64,000 bases of DNA from Motiliproteus sp. (GTDB lineage Bacteria; Pseudomonadota; Gammaproteobacteria; Pseudomonadales; Balneatricaceae), in the NCBI GenBank assembly GCA_026196225.1, contig JAPHRD010000021.1, positions 1 to 64,000 of the forward strand, given 5' to 3'. The position numbers and the translations under genes are program-made. Below, in pieces: positions 8,142-17,510 of this stretch. Under the pieces are notes generated by a model. The model had not been told where the DNA came from, made no database searches, and saw only the letters and a program-made list of their open reading frames with translations. The stretch's first letter is position 1; each line of letters starts with the position of its first letter.

Positions 8142-9667
8142 GGGGAAAGCCCATTACATGGCAAAGGAGAGCTGCTTTGCAAGCTCGCAACATGGGCGGC
8201 AACCGACTCATCTCGTCGGGCAGGCCGTCTGCTTCGACTGATAACTCATCCTGACTGGCTCGCTGAAACGGCTCGTATCACGCTGGCGTCCAGCGGCGCC
8301 AGAACGCCGGGAGTGGATGGAATAGCTAAGACGGATCTGGAAGGAAAGCGGTCTGAATTCCTGACGCAAATTCGTTCAAAATTGCTAGCTGGAACATATC
8401 AGCCCTCTCCCGCAAGACGAGTCTACATTCCTAAACCGAACGGAAAGCTAAGACCGCTGGGCATTCCTACCCTGCGAGATCGAGTCGTTCAGCGAGCCAT
8501 GCTGTTGGCAATGAAACCTATCTGGGAAAACGATTTCCATCGTCTATCCTAGGGGTTCCGTCCGGAAAGAAGCGTTCACCACGCCATTCGAACGGTAAAG
8601 CTACAGCTCACGGACTCAACAGACACACGGGGGCGCTGGGTCATCGAAGGTGATCTCTCCAGCTGCTTCGATACGGTCCATCACCGCCTTTTAATGAAAT
8701 ATGTACGCAGGCGGATTGGCGATCCTCGCTTCCTGAACCTGCTGTGGCAATTTATTAAGGCGGAACATATTGACCGTGGACTGTTTTGTGCGTCGAGCGA
8801 AGGCGTGCCACAGGGTGGTGTGATATCACCATTACTTTCGAACATCATGCTGAATGAGTTCGATCAGTATTTGGAAAAACGCTATCTCAGCAGCAAGGCC
8901 CGGAAAGACCGTTGGTACTGGAACCACAGTATCAAAATCGGTCGCAAGCCAGCGCTCGCAGAGGGCCGGCAATGGAAGCCCGCTGTCGCTATGCCGATGA
9001 CTTCGTTGTCATCGTCAAAGGGACGAAGGCAGAGACTGAAACAATCAGGGATGAATGCAGTGAAGTGCTCGAAGGCAAGCTAAAGCTGACGCTGAATATG
9101 GAGAAGACCCATATTACGCACGTTAACGACGGCTTTGTTTTCCTGGGGCACCGGCTGATCCGTAAGCGAGGACCGAAAGACACCATGCGCGTGGTATCAA
9201 CCATTCCCCGAGAGAAAGCACAGCACTTCGCAGCAGCGTTGAGCAAAGAGTTATCAAGTAATTACAGCACTAGCAAGATCGACATGGTCGATAAGCTCAA
9301 TCGGAAATTAAAAGGTTGGGCGAACTTCTATCGACATACTGACTTTACGGCCAAGGTATACAGCCGGATAGACCGTACCGTTTTCTGGAAACTCAGTCAC
9401 TAGCTTGCCTGTAAATACCGGTCGCACATCAAACCGCTGCTGCGGAAGTGGTGTAAAAGACCGGAACCGGGTAAAGCTAAAACTTGGGTTCTATTCGGGA
9501 AAACGAACGCCGGAAACCTGTGCGGCAAGGTGCTATATCACCTAGTCAGCAGTCCGAAGATGCCATTCCGGTGGCGTCTACCGGAGGCCAATCCTTACCT
9601 GAGGGATGAAGTCAGGAACACGGTGACATCTCGCTATGCTGATGTTGCGATGGCACTTAGTCACTGA
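8142..9667 (+). pseudogene. ltrA: Group II intron maturase / reverse transcriptase (dead)
   Basis: Readable as an LtrA-type protein: RRAGRLLRLITHPDWLAE, RT0-RT2 (YIPKPNGKLRPLGIPTLRDR), GFRPERSVHHAIRT, SEGVPQGGVISPLLSN, catalytic YADD (RYADDFVVIVKGT), the thumb/X domain (LNRKLKGWANFYRHTDF) and a short C-terminus with no HNH endonuclease. Three lesions kill it: TAG at 8550-8552 in place of Tyr in S-Y-GFRP, a 10-bp deletion near 8990 just before YADD, and TAG at 9401-9403 in place of Trp. The true start is uncertain; the frame is open from about 8142. Confidence 0.85.
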
Positions 9668-9675
9668 AAAGTGGA

Positions 9676-9709
9676 GAGCCGTATGCGCTGTAAAGTGCAC
9701 GCACGGTTC
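9676..9709 (+). ncRNA. Group II intron domain V
   Basis: A 34-nt hairpin beginning GAGCCGTATGCG and ending GCACGGTTC, with an AAAG-type tip. It has the AGC/catalytic-triad region and the lower stem GAGCCGT / ACGGTTC characteristic of domain V. It lies 8 nt after the maturase stop, followed by a GCAGAG...CTCTGT hairpin (domain VI), as expected. Confidence 0.88.
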
Positions 9710-9760
9710 GGAGAGGAGAGGCAGAGAAATAGTCTGACTACGCTCTGTCTCTTACTCTAC

Positions 9761-10219
9761 TCCCGATGGCCAAAGGCTTCGTTTATCTGTGCGCGGTCAT
9801 TGATTGGGCAAGCAGAAAAGTGCTGGCTTATCGTGTCTTGATCACCATGGATACATCGTTCTGCATCGAGGCGCTGGAAGAGGCATTGAGCCGTTACGGC
9901 AAGGCGGCGATCTTTAATACGGACCAGGGTAGCCAGTTCACCACGCGGCCTTTACCAACGTTTTGCGCGAACAGGATATTCGCATCAGCATGGATGGCAA
10001 AGGCAGCTGGCGTGATAACGTCTTCGTCGAGCGGCTCTGGCGCAGCATCAAGTATGAGGAGGTGTACCTGAAAGCCTATGCCTGCGTGAGCGAGGCTAAA
10101 GCATCATTGAAGACCTATATCGACTTCTACAATGCGACCCGCCCTCACTCCAGGCTGGACAAGAAGACGCCGAAAGATTTTACTATGACACAACGCCCGC
10201 CCTACCGCAGGCAGCTTAA
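9761..10219 (+). pseudogene. 3' half of decayed IS3-family orfB
   Basis: Continues the transposase after the intron: PMAKGFVYLCAVIDWASRKV, NTDQGSQFTT, one frameshift at about 9950, REQDIRISMDGKGSWRDN, ERLWRSIKYEEVY and YNATRPHSRLDKKTPKDF, then a second frameshift at about 10175 (one T missing in GATTTTAC). This half is much better preserved than the 5' half. Confidence 0.82.
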
Positions 10220-10432
10220 ACCCCAGCAGTAAATCCACTTATCTTTGACGAATCACTGTTCAAACAAATGGGGCCACATCTCTATCCATGAAAATCAGCA
10301 ACCCTCTGTTATTTTAAGAAGCCGTGGTAATTTGACCTGGACTAGTTCACTAATCCTGTTACCAACACAGAATTAATTACAGCCCCCTATGATCAAGCAG
10401 CATTAAAAACCTAATGCAAATTTAAAAAATCA

Positions 10433-12067
10433 CTACCTACGCTTGACTTTCATTATCTGGCTATTTGAAGCATTTCGTTGTTTTGATACAGAAGCAATGA
10501 CTAACAAATGCTCAAAGTGATCGGTCAGTAACAATAGAGGATTTTCTATGAAATCCGTTAGCGTCGATGATTTGAAGCGACCATTCTCAAAACGAATTAA
10601 ACTCAATCTACTTTCTCTGGCCGAATTCTCAATTCCAAATGCTGAAAACTCTGAATACTTCGCTTCAGACACTGCAATCATGGGTATATCATTCTCTTCA
10701 AGTCGAACTACTAAAGGCCCATCATCCAAATAAACACGCACCACAGGACTCAATTCCCGTCCAGGTATTACCTCATAAGATAGACTGGACAACCCCGAAC
10801 CAACACTTCGTGGATGCACATATAGTTCGTCACCAGAAGTATCATATATAACGAGATTACGGTCCCGAATTTGAGCAATTTCCAATAGCTGATCGCCATC
10901 TAGATCAGCAATAACCGAGCCCAATACCGAAAATCCATACGGTAGATTTATCGGCACATCCACTTCTGTCAAACTAGCTCCACTAAGGGTAATTTTCCGA
11001 ATATAGCGCCCATAAAATGATTCTTTATCAAATAGCTGCCCAAGCAGAGTTTCATTGCGACCATCACCATCAAGATCAAAAGAGCCAAAAATATAGGGCA
11101 GATTCAACTTAACTGGTACCAATCCATTCTGCTCTAATCGGAACAACATACCATCGACCTCTTCCCCGTCCCAAGTACTCATCGCCAACAAAGGCTGCTG
11201 TGTAGGATCTGGGTGCCACCAATGAAGAGCAAGCGATTCATTCCCAAACGGGACGTCCAAGGTGTCTACTACCCGCACGCCTCCCTGTTCTATAACTGAC
11301 AATGTCAATTTTTCTTGACTTTCACTAACCAACCAACGTTTTCCTTGATAGTCTAGATAGTCAGCTTGACGAACCTGCCCCGGTAGCTCAGAAATATACT
11401 TAAATGAGGTTCGCTGATTCTGCACTGCTCTAGGTATCGCTAACTGGGTAGGAGCAAGTGCTTCTGATGCACTAACGGACAATGGATTATTAAAAGTGCG
11501 AACTTCCCAATCCTCACCATAAAAAACTTTAAGCCCCTTCATATCTCGAACGAAGGTCATTCCTGCATTGTCTAAATCAAATTTTTGAGAACTAATCACC
11601 CCTTTCCATTCAAGATCAGGAAGCTTACGTCGCAAAAATTGGTACAGATCGTCATTTAGAGAAGTCTTATCCCAAAGCCGCGCTGGAATACCTGAAAAAC
11701 GCTGAACTGGATCACCGACTACGACCCCCTCCCCCTCAAGAATAACAACTTTGGATAATTCTTCCATTACACGCGTAATGCCAAGAATTGCTTTGACTTC
11801 ACCCGATTGCTGCACTTTTTTCTTGGTGACAGGATGAAACAATTCAATAGACGGCTCAAGAACCGCTATAACATCGCCAACCTGAACTCCGGTCTGACGG
11901 CCTAGATCAACATAGAATTCTTGCCCAGCACCTTTGAGCTCATAAACAACAACCCCCTCTTTTAATAACAGTTGGTCGACAATGTTAGCCCTCCAAGTTT
12001 CACCTCCCAAGACTTGAAAACTGAGCAGCGAAGAGATTACAAAAAACCAAGATCCGACCTTCCTCAT
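10433..12067 (-). CDS. Exported FG-GAP/VCBS-repeat protein of unknown function
   Basis: About 544 aa from the ATG at 12067 (MRKVGSWFFVISSLLSFQVL, a Sec signal); an upstream reading to 12118 adds only hydrophobic residues lying in the terminator before it. Residues 50-130 resemble a barrel domain with the pattern GRQTGVQVGDVIAV and GEGVVVGDPV, as in C-terminal domains of flagellar FlgT-like proteins. Later two FG-GAP-type calcium sites are visible: SFDLDGDGRNETLL and ADLDGDQLLEIAQI. Probably periplasmic or outer-membrane attached. It lies downstream of a large porin gene on the same strand, separated by a terminator. Function not assignable. Confidence 0.75.
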   Translation of the reverse strand: MRKVGSWFFVISSLLSFQVLGGETWRANIVDQLLLKEGVVVYELKGAGQEFYVDLGRQTGVQVGDVIAVLEPSIELFHPVTKKKVQQSGEVKAILGITRVMEELSKVVILEGEGVVVGDPVQRFSGIPARLWDKTSLNDDLYQFLRRKLPDLEWKGVISSQKFDLDNAGMTFVRDMKGLKVFYGEDWEVRTFNNPLSVSASEALAPTQLAIPRAVQNQRTSFKYISELPGQVRQADYLDYQGKRWLVSESQEKLTLSVIEQGGVRVVDTLDVPFGNESLALHWWHPDPTQQPLLAMSTWDGEEVDGMLFRLEQNGLVPVKLNLPYIFGSFDLDGDGRNETLLGQLFDKESFYGRYIRKITLSGASLTEVDVPINLPYGFSVLGSVIADLDGDQLLEIAQIRDRNLVIYDTSGDELYVHPRSVGSGLSSLSYEVIPGRELSPVVRVYLDDGPLVVRLEENDIPMIAVSEAKYSEFSAFGIENSARESRLSLIRFENGRFKSSTLTDFIENPLLLLTDHFEHLLVIASVSKQRNASNSQIMKVKRR

Positions 12068-12100
12068 TATCAAACACTCTTTAATTATCGATCCAAATAA

Positions 12101-12134
12101 AAAGAGCCAACAACACAAGGTTGCTGGCTCTTTA
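12101..12134 (-). terminator. Rho-independent terminator after large porin
   Basis: On the minus strand AAAGAGCCAGCAAC, a 5-nt loop and GTTGTTGGCTCTTT, followed by TTATTT. A 14-bp stem with one G-U pair and a T-rich tail, placed right after the porin stop at 12161. Confidence 0.8.
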
Positions 12135-12160
12135 CTTTAGTAAAGCATGGAGGTTATGCG

Positions 12161-13594
12161 TTAGAAGTTATAGCGCAACCGAGCTGCAACATGGAAAATA
12201 TCTTCATTACCGTTGCCGTCCTGAATACTTGTTTCTTCGAAAGCATCCATAGCATCATCAGCGAACAGATATGCCACTTCGCCTTGCAACTTCAGTCCTT
12301 TATGTAGCTTATAGGAAACTCGAGCACCCAATTCCAGACCAAGCTTGTCATCAAAGCTACCATCACCCAGCAGAATATCTTCCGCAAGCATGTTGTAGAG
12401 AGCCATGCCAGTGATTGTAGTACGACTGCTTAGCTTATGATCCACCTGAATCTTGTTAACCAGCATACCCTTATTAACTAAGTACGGAGTTTCAGCAAAG
12501 TAGTCATCATCTGTCATGTTTTCTTGGAAGATAGCACTATCATTCATATCCACATCGGTAGCCATATAGGCGTCAAGATCCGAATCTGAATCATTGTCAT
12601 CGCCGGATGCATACCAAACAGTGTAAGTCCACTTAGTATCACCGTAATCAACACCAATATCTCCACGCAAGAAATACGCACTTAGATCATAGTCAGTGTT
12701 TGCGTTAGTGCTGCCATCCAGAGATGTCAAACCAGCTAACTCAATATCACCTTTCTGATAAATTGCTACACCTTTGGCAAACAATTTACCACCGGAGTTC
12801 AAAGCAGAATTGTATTGACCTGAAAGACCAACGTTGACGATATCGTAGCTAGAGTTGTCAGCGATACCTTTAATCTCGTATCTGGTAACATCGGAGGCAG
12901 AAGCACCATCAATCTGATTATTAGTTTGGTATAAAACAAAAGCCCCACCTTTTAGCGCAGAACTCGGTTGAAAATTCACATTTACAGCAAAATTGTCAGC
13001 ACCATCGTAGCCGTCAACAACAACGCCTGTCTCATCCGCTGCGTCACCACGAGCCCAGAGCAACTGATATGTAGAAGTATCTGACAAGGGACCGTTCATA
13101 ACGACCCCAATCGCACTTTCTTGCCAAATGTATTTATTGACGGAAACAGGCTGCAAACCGACTTTAACCCGATGAGCTGGGCTTTCTGGTAATGAAAAGT
13201 CCACATAGGCAAAACGCGTTTCTACGTTTTTACCATCTCCTGAAAAAGTACCACCGCCAGACTGACCAGCTCTAACGCCACCAATTTCAACCCCATAGAC
13301 ACCCTTTACAGTGCCTTCATCATTCTGCCCTTTGAGTGTAAAACGGTACTTGATCTCAGCAAATGCGTCGTCTCCATCGTTCTTAACCAAAGCACCGCGT
13401 TTTCCAGCAAGACCAACACCACCACCAAACCAACTACGCTTATCTGTAGCGAGCTGAAAGCGATTGTTCATATCACCATTGACTTCAAACTTCATCGCTT
13501 GTGCGGGCACAGTATAAGCCATAGCACCAGTAGCAAGGCAACCAGCAACAGCAATCAATCGCCCCTTACTTTTTCTGAACACAGAAATATCCAT
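12161..13594 (-). CDS. Large outer-membrane beta-barrel porin-like protein
   Basis: 477 aa. Signal peptide with a slightly long n-region (MDISVFRKSKGRLIAVAGCL, cleavage near PAQA), then MKFEVNGDMNNRFQLATDK, an opening strand seen in 14-18-strand porin-like proteins. The body is repeated beta strands, acidic loops (DDNDSDSDLD) and a C-terminal FHVAARLRYNF ending in Phe. Ribosome-binding site AAGGGG lies 7 nt before the ATG. Probably a monomeric or trimeric diffusion channel; substrate unknown. It is well expressed in layout (strong terminator, AT-rich upstream region). Confidence 0.8.
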   Translation of the reverse strand: MDISVFRKSKGRLIAVAGCLATGAMAYTVPAQAMKFEVNGDMNNRFQLATDKRSWFGGGVGLAGKRGALVKNDGDDAFAEIKYRFTLKGQNDEGTVKGVYGVEIGGVRAGQSGGGTFSGDGKNVETRFAYVDFSLPESPAHRVKVGLQPVSVNKYIWQESAIGVVMNGPLSDTSTYQLLWARGDAADETGVVVDGYDGADNFAVNVNFQPSSALKGGAFVLYQTNNQIDGASASDVTRYEIKGIADNSSYDIVNVGLSGQYNSALNSGGKLFAKGVAIYQKGDIELAGLTSLDGSTNANTDYDLSAYFLRGDIGVDYGDTKWTYTVWYASGDDNDSDSDLDAYMATDVDMNDSAIFQENMTDDDYFAETPYLVNKGMLVNKIQVDHKLSSRTTITGMALYNMLAEDILLGDGSFDDKLGLELGARVSYKLHKGLKLQGEVAYLFADDAMDAFEETSIQDGNGNEDIFHVAARLRYNF

Positions 13595-14058
13595 TAAAAT
13601 TCCCCTTCAAATTTTAACACATTAGTTATTAAAAATAATTTTGCACTTTCCATCTTCATCACCATACTCTCTTTAAATTTCAGAATGGCGCAAATATGGT
13701 TACGTTCAAAACCAAGCCTACCTTACCTCAGCTTAACCAAAAAAAGTAGGCCTTATTTTAATAATTTTTCTTTTTAGAAAAGGCCCTTGGTTCACTTTTT
13801 CCAATCTTAAGGGACCGATCTGCTCCGCCGATTCTGGACACCCTGTTAAGCACTTAACTTCCGTTCATACGCTTCCGGGCTGAGATAGCCAAGAGCACTG
13901 GCCTGCGGGTGCGGGTGTAATCAACCTTAATTATTCAAAGACCGCTTGTATATGGACCCCTCCTGTTTAGCAAGGAAGCACTGTTTCAGAATTAAGACGC
14001 GTATGTATATTCGGCTTATTAGTGGAGACGCTATCTCCTAGCCCTCTATGTATGCGCA

Positions 14059-14120
14059 CCCCGATTCCTCAATGTCGCAATGGCCTCGCAGGCCGCAAAG
14101 CGGTACAGGCTTTATCGGGG
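14059..14120 (-). ncRNA. Candidate guide-RNA target loop of IS110 element A
   Basis: A 62-nt segment closed by a perfect 7-bp stem CCCCGAT (14120-14114, read on minus) / ATCGGGG (14065-14059). Inside, in order: 9 nt, ACCGCTT, an 18-nt hairpin-forming spacer (GGCC..GGCC), TGCGACA, then TTGAGGA. ACCGCTT is complementary to AAGCGGT, the right side of the element's own target, and TGCGACA is identical to the left side. Element B carries a segment with the same spacing. Transcription is inferred, not seen. Confidence 0.6.
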
Positions 14121-14186
14121 CGGATATCTCTATCTGATCCTGGCTTGCTTACTGAACTCGTTATCTTTTTATCTGATCAACCTCTT

Positions 14187-15233
14187 TTAAGCTGCTAGCG
14201 CTTCATAGGCTCGAGCCCTGTTGTATGCGGAGCCCTTGGTCAGCAGTGCCCAAGCGGTACGAACATTCTTGTTGGCGAGAGCAACCGCAGCCTTTCCGCA
14301 CCCAGCCCGATCAATCAACGCCCATAGCCACTTCTGCTTCGGCGTTTTCGAATCTTTTAATCCACGATGTACATAGGCTCTGGCACCCTGGATAAGCACT
14401 GCTCGTAGTCGTCGATTGGCGACGTGTTTGCTGATGCCTATAAGGTTGGTTTTCCCACCGCTGCTGTACTGCTTGGGAGTCAGTCCAACGTAGGCAGAAA
14501 ACTCTCGTCCATTTTGGAACGCCTCACCCGTACCTAGGGTGGCAAATAATAAGACAGCACCGATGGGGCCGACGCCTTCCAGATCCATCAAGCGCTTACA
14601 GGCATCGTTTTGCTTGATGAGTTGTTTGATCTGTTCGTTGAGAAAGGCGATGTCTTCCTTGAGCCGATGGTACCGTTCAAACATACGGTGCAGTGTCGGC
14701 CGATACATATGAGGAACACCGTTCTCAGCGTCTTCCAGTACGAAGGGGATCTGCTTTTCTAGCGCAGCCCATCCCTGTGGAATAACGACACCAAACTCCA
14801 TCAGTAGACCGCGAATATGATTAGAAATTGAGGTTCGATCATGCACCAAAAGCTCTCGTGAACGCTGTATGGATTGAAGACCTTGCTGTTCGTTGGTCTT
14901 CAATGGGGCTTGTTTGATGTTCGGGCGGATTGCAGCTTCGGCAACAGCCAGAGCATCATTTTTGTCTGTTTTATGACCTTGCCGAAACGGTGCTACCGCT
15001 TTAGCTGGAATGATTTTGGTTTTATGGCCGTGCTGTTGTGCATACCTTGCCCAATAGTGGGCCGTAGCGCAGGCTTCAAAAGCGACTAACGAAGGCTTTT
15101 GCTTGGCCAGAAACTCAGCAAACTTAATACGTGTCAGCTCTTTGTTCTGGAGCTCTTTACCAGAGGGGGATACGACTGAAGACTGGATAACATTCTTTGC
15201 CAGATCGACGCCGATGGTATTAACTTTAGCCAT
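14187..15233 (-). CDS. IS110-family transposase (DEDD + Ser), intact
   Basis: 348 aa. The N-terminal RuvC-like domain has [10 protein letters not shown] (Asp), [11 protein letters not shown] (Glu) and [13 protein letters not shown] (Asp pair). The C-terminal Tnp20 domain has [34 protein letters not shown] with the nucleophilic Ser, and [12 protein letters not shown] coiled coil lies between ([20 protein letters not shown]). The family recombines DNA using an element-encoded RNA that pairs with target and donor. No lesion is seen; this is the only element in this cluster besides IS66 with an intact transposase. Confidence 0.92.
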   Translation of the reverse strand: MAKVNTIGVDLAKNVIQSSVVSPSGKELQNKELTRIKFAEFLAKQKPSLVAFEACATAHYWARYAQQHGHKTKIIPAKAVAPFRQGHKTDKNDALAVAEAAIRPNIKQAPLKTNEQQGLQSIQRSRELLVHDRTSISNHIRGLLMEFGVVIPQGWAALEKQIPFVLEDAENGVPHMYRPTLHRMFERYHRLKEDIAFLNEQIKQLIKQNDACKRLMDLEGVGPIGAVLLFATLGTGEAFQNGREFSAYVGLTPKQYSSGGKTNLIGISKHVANRRLRAVLIQGARAYVHRGLKDSKTPKQKWLWALIDRAGCGKAAVALANKNVRTAWALLTKGSAYNRARAYEALAA

Positions 15234-16374
15234 GTGTGGATTCCTCTTTTAGCGTTTTGGTAGACACTAAGCCTAGCGTCTCGCTGGGGAGGGAGGGGTC
15301 CATACATTGTCGCATCAACTCACGTTCCATGATTGGCTCGTCCTGGTGAACCTCGACTTTCAGTGAATGAAAGAAGCTCTCCACGCAGGTATTGTCCCAG
15401 CAGTTGCCTTTACGGCCATGCTTTGCCGTAGTTTATATCTACTGATTAGGTCACGGTATACTCCCGAACAGTACTGTCTACCGCGATCACTGTGGATAAT
15501 CGTTTGCTCCGGAAAGCTTCGTCGCCACAGTGCCATTTTCAGTGCTTCACACACTAAATCAGCCGTCATGCGCGTTCCCATCGACCAACCCACGACTGCA
15601 CGTGGGTGCAGATCGATCATGACCGCCAGATAAAGCCAGCCTTCGCTGGTCATCAGGTAGGTGATATCACCGGCCCACTTCTGGTTAGGGGCCGCTGCTT
15701 CAAAGTCCTGATTCAGCAAGTTTGGCGCGACCGGCAGAGTGTGGTTGCTATTCGTCGTAACCTTAAACTTGCGTGCGGCCTTGGGCACCAGGTCCTGACG
15801 CCGCATGCTGTGATTGATCGTTTTCACATCGTGGCGGTCTCCTTGCGCCTCCAGGTCAACCTGAATGCGTCTGGCGTCATTACGGACCTTGCTGGCAGAA
15901 AAGGCCTCCTTAACTTTTCGATCCATTGCTGCTGCCAGTTGAGCCGGTTGCTTGGCGAGTCCGATGCTTTTTTCCAGGCGTAATACCCACTTCGCGAAAC
16001 ATCGAGCATGCTCGCCATTCTGCTTACTACAGAGCTGGCCAGCATGGCGATGGATGAATTGATAACGAACGACTTTTGGTTCTTCGCAAAGTAGGCTGCT
16101 TTTTTTACAATTGTCAGCTCCTCTGCTTGAACAGCAAGCTGCCGCTTGAGCTTGGCGACTTCGGTTTGCAGCTCCGCTTCTCTATCACTGACGGTCGCTT
16201 TCTTTGCCGCAACTGTACGCCATGTGTAGATCTGATTGTCGTTCTGCCCCAACTCTTTGGCTGCAATTGCAAGGCTGCTCTTCTCGGCTAGGGAAATGGG
16301 ATGGACTCCCCCTCTAACGGCATCTATGTGCCAGATTGGAGTTGTAGCAACCAATCAACAAGAGGGAGTCCACC

Positions 16375-17394
16375 ATGGAAATTATGCGGATCGGCCTGGA
16401 TTTGGCAAAAACTGTATTCGAGGTTTTTGGTGTTGATAGGCACGAGAAGGAGCGGATGCGAAAAATCCTTAAACGGAACAGGGTGTTGGAGTTCTTCAGC
16501 CAACTAGAGCCCTGCATTATCGGCATCGAAAGTTGTGGTGGTGCTCATTACTGGGGCCGTGAACTACGGAAATTGGGTCATGAGGTGCGGATGATGGCTC
16601 CGCAGTTTGTCGCACCGTATCGCAAGGGACAGAAGAACGACCGCAACGATGCCGAAGCGATCTGTGAAGCAGCTGGACGCCCGAATATGCGATTTGTACC
16701 GATCAAGACTGAAGAGCAACAGGCAGTCTTAACGGTCCATCGGGCTCGCGCATTATTGGTTGGAGAAAGAACTGCGCTGGTTAATCAGGTCAGAGGATTT
16801 TTAACGGAGTATGGCATCGTGTTACCACAAGGGCGTATTCAGGTTCGTTCTCAATTGCCGAGGATTCTTGAAGATGCCGAGAATACCTTGCCGCACTTGG
16901 CTCGGGAGGTGTTTGCCGATCAATATACACGCCTGTGTGAGCTGGACCGGGTCATTGATGGGTACGATCAAAAGATTAAGGCCATGGCTAGGGCGCAAGA
17001 AGCGACAAAACGATTGATGCAACTGGATGGCGTGGGCCCTTTAACTGCAACGGCCCTGCTTGCGACAGTGGGTGATATCAGAGAGCTTAAAAACGGGCGA
17101 CAGTTTGCTGCTTGGTTAGGGCTGGTACCTTGACAATGGTCATCGGGTGGTAAAGCGCGGCACGGGAGGATTACCAAGCGGGGCGATGTTTATTTGCGAA
17201 CGTTGTTGATTCACGGGGCACGATCGGCGATGCGCTACGTCGAGCAAAAAGGCGACCGTAAGAGCCTGTGGGTTAAAGCCGTCAAAGAACGACGTGGATT
17301 TAATAAGGCAGCTGTTGCATTGGCAGCGAAGCATGCCCGGATCTTGTGGGCTATGCTGTCCAAGGGCACGGAGTATCAGTTGGTAAAAGCGTAA
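16375..17394 (+). pseudogene. IS110-family transposase with one nonsense codon
   Basis: 339 codons. The RuvC-like domain is whole: GLDLAKTVFEVFGVDRHEK, GIESCGGAHYWGRE, KNDRNDAEAICEAAGRPNM. The Tnp20 domain reads LDGVGPLTATALLATVGD and FAAWLGLVP, then TGA at 17131-17133 (probably from CGA), then QWSSGGKARHGRITKRGD, which holds the catalytic Ser, and continues to TAA at 17394. The truncated 252-aa product lacks the nucleophile, so the element could move only with transposase supplied in trans. Confidence 0.88.
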
Positions 17395-17448
17395 GAGTTA
17401 AAGGTGATTGCAACGAGAATGGTGTGATGGCATGACAGGTTAGACCGA

Positions 17449-17510
17449 CGCCAGCAGAACCTGAGTTCGCAGCGGGCTTTAGAGGCCGGTAGGGAAATGA
17501 GGAGCTGGCG
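17449..17510 (+). ncRNA. Candidate guide-RNA target loop of IS110 element B
   Basis: A 62-nt segment closed by a perfect 7-bp stem CGCCAGC / GCTGGCG. Inside: 9 nt, GTTCGCAG (17465-17472), a 17-nt hairpin spacer with GGGCTTTAGAGGCC, TAGGGAA (17490-17496), then ATGAGGA. TAGGGAA equals the left half of the insertion site (16289-16295). GTTCGCAG pairs with CTGTGAAC of the right half (17635-17642), with one G-T wobble. Same length and layout as the loop in element A. Expression is inferred. Confidence 0.6.

Larger units (their letters stand above)
6287..9760 (+). mobile_element. Group II intron inserted in an IS3 transposase gene
   Basis: The intron starts GTGTGCCCGG at 6287 (GUGYG rule), contains a maturase/reverse transcriptase reading frame (8142-9667), a 34-nt domain V at 9676-9709 and a short domain VI, and ends ...CTCTAC at 9760 (AY rule). 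Joining 6286 to 9761 restores ATC ACC TAC ATC CCG ATG (ITYIPM), as in the sister IS copy. Domain I is interrupted by an IS3 element at 6648-7923. Intron length without that IS is about 2.2 kb. The maturase is dead, so the intron could splice only with help in trans. Confidence 0.88.
5632..10281 (+). mobile_element. Decayed IS3-family element, split by a group II intron
   Basis: The left end AGAGGTGACCCC (5632) and right end GGGGCCACATCT (10281) match, with one change each, the ends AGAGGTGGCCCC of the related element at 6648-7923. Its transposase genes run 5717-6286 and 9761-10219 and are interrupted by a group II intron. Without the intron it would be about 1.2 kb. The flanking trinucleotides (AAA and CTA) do not match, so no target duplication is visible, which agrees with an old insertion. 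Confidence 0.8.
13949..15306 (-). mobile_element. IS110-family (IS1111-type) element A
   Basis: Subterminal inverted repeats ATGGACCCCTCC (13952) and GGAGGGGTCCAT (15302). The host reads GATGCGA-CAA-GCGGTC on the minus strand once the element is removed; CAA (TTG on plus) is present at both junctions. The transposase (14187-15233) is intact. Non-coding DNA is very unequal: about 73 bp before the gene and 238 bp after it, the layout of the IS1111 group, where the guide RNA lies downstream of the transposase. Confidence 0.85.
13846..16074 (-). pseudogene. IS3-family OrfB, frameshifted and split by IS110
   Basis: DDE transposase fragments: RYQFIHRHAGQL and DVSRSGYYAWKK (N-terminus, about 16070-15960), MDRKVKEAFSASKVRNDARR, NQKWAGDITYL (Asp), IIHSDRGRQYCS (Asp), a frameshift, [17 protein letters not shown] (Glu), MRQ, then the IS110 element, then AVFE, a one-base deletion, IKVDYTRTRR and SALGYLSPEAYERKLSA to the stop at 13846. 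At least four frameshifts; inactive. Confidence 0.8.

Noticed and set aside
5717..10219. Repeated blocks resembling a long direct-repeat array
   Set aside because: The repeats are two copies of one IS3-type transposase gene, not CRISPR or tandem repeats. No CRISPR array was seen in the window.
17435..17441. ACAGGTT, complementary to the right half (AACCTGT) of the IS110 element B target, as the right guide
   Set aside because: It lies outside the 62-nt stem-closed loop; GTTCGCAG inside the loop fits the position seen in element A and pairs with the same half-site.
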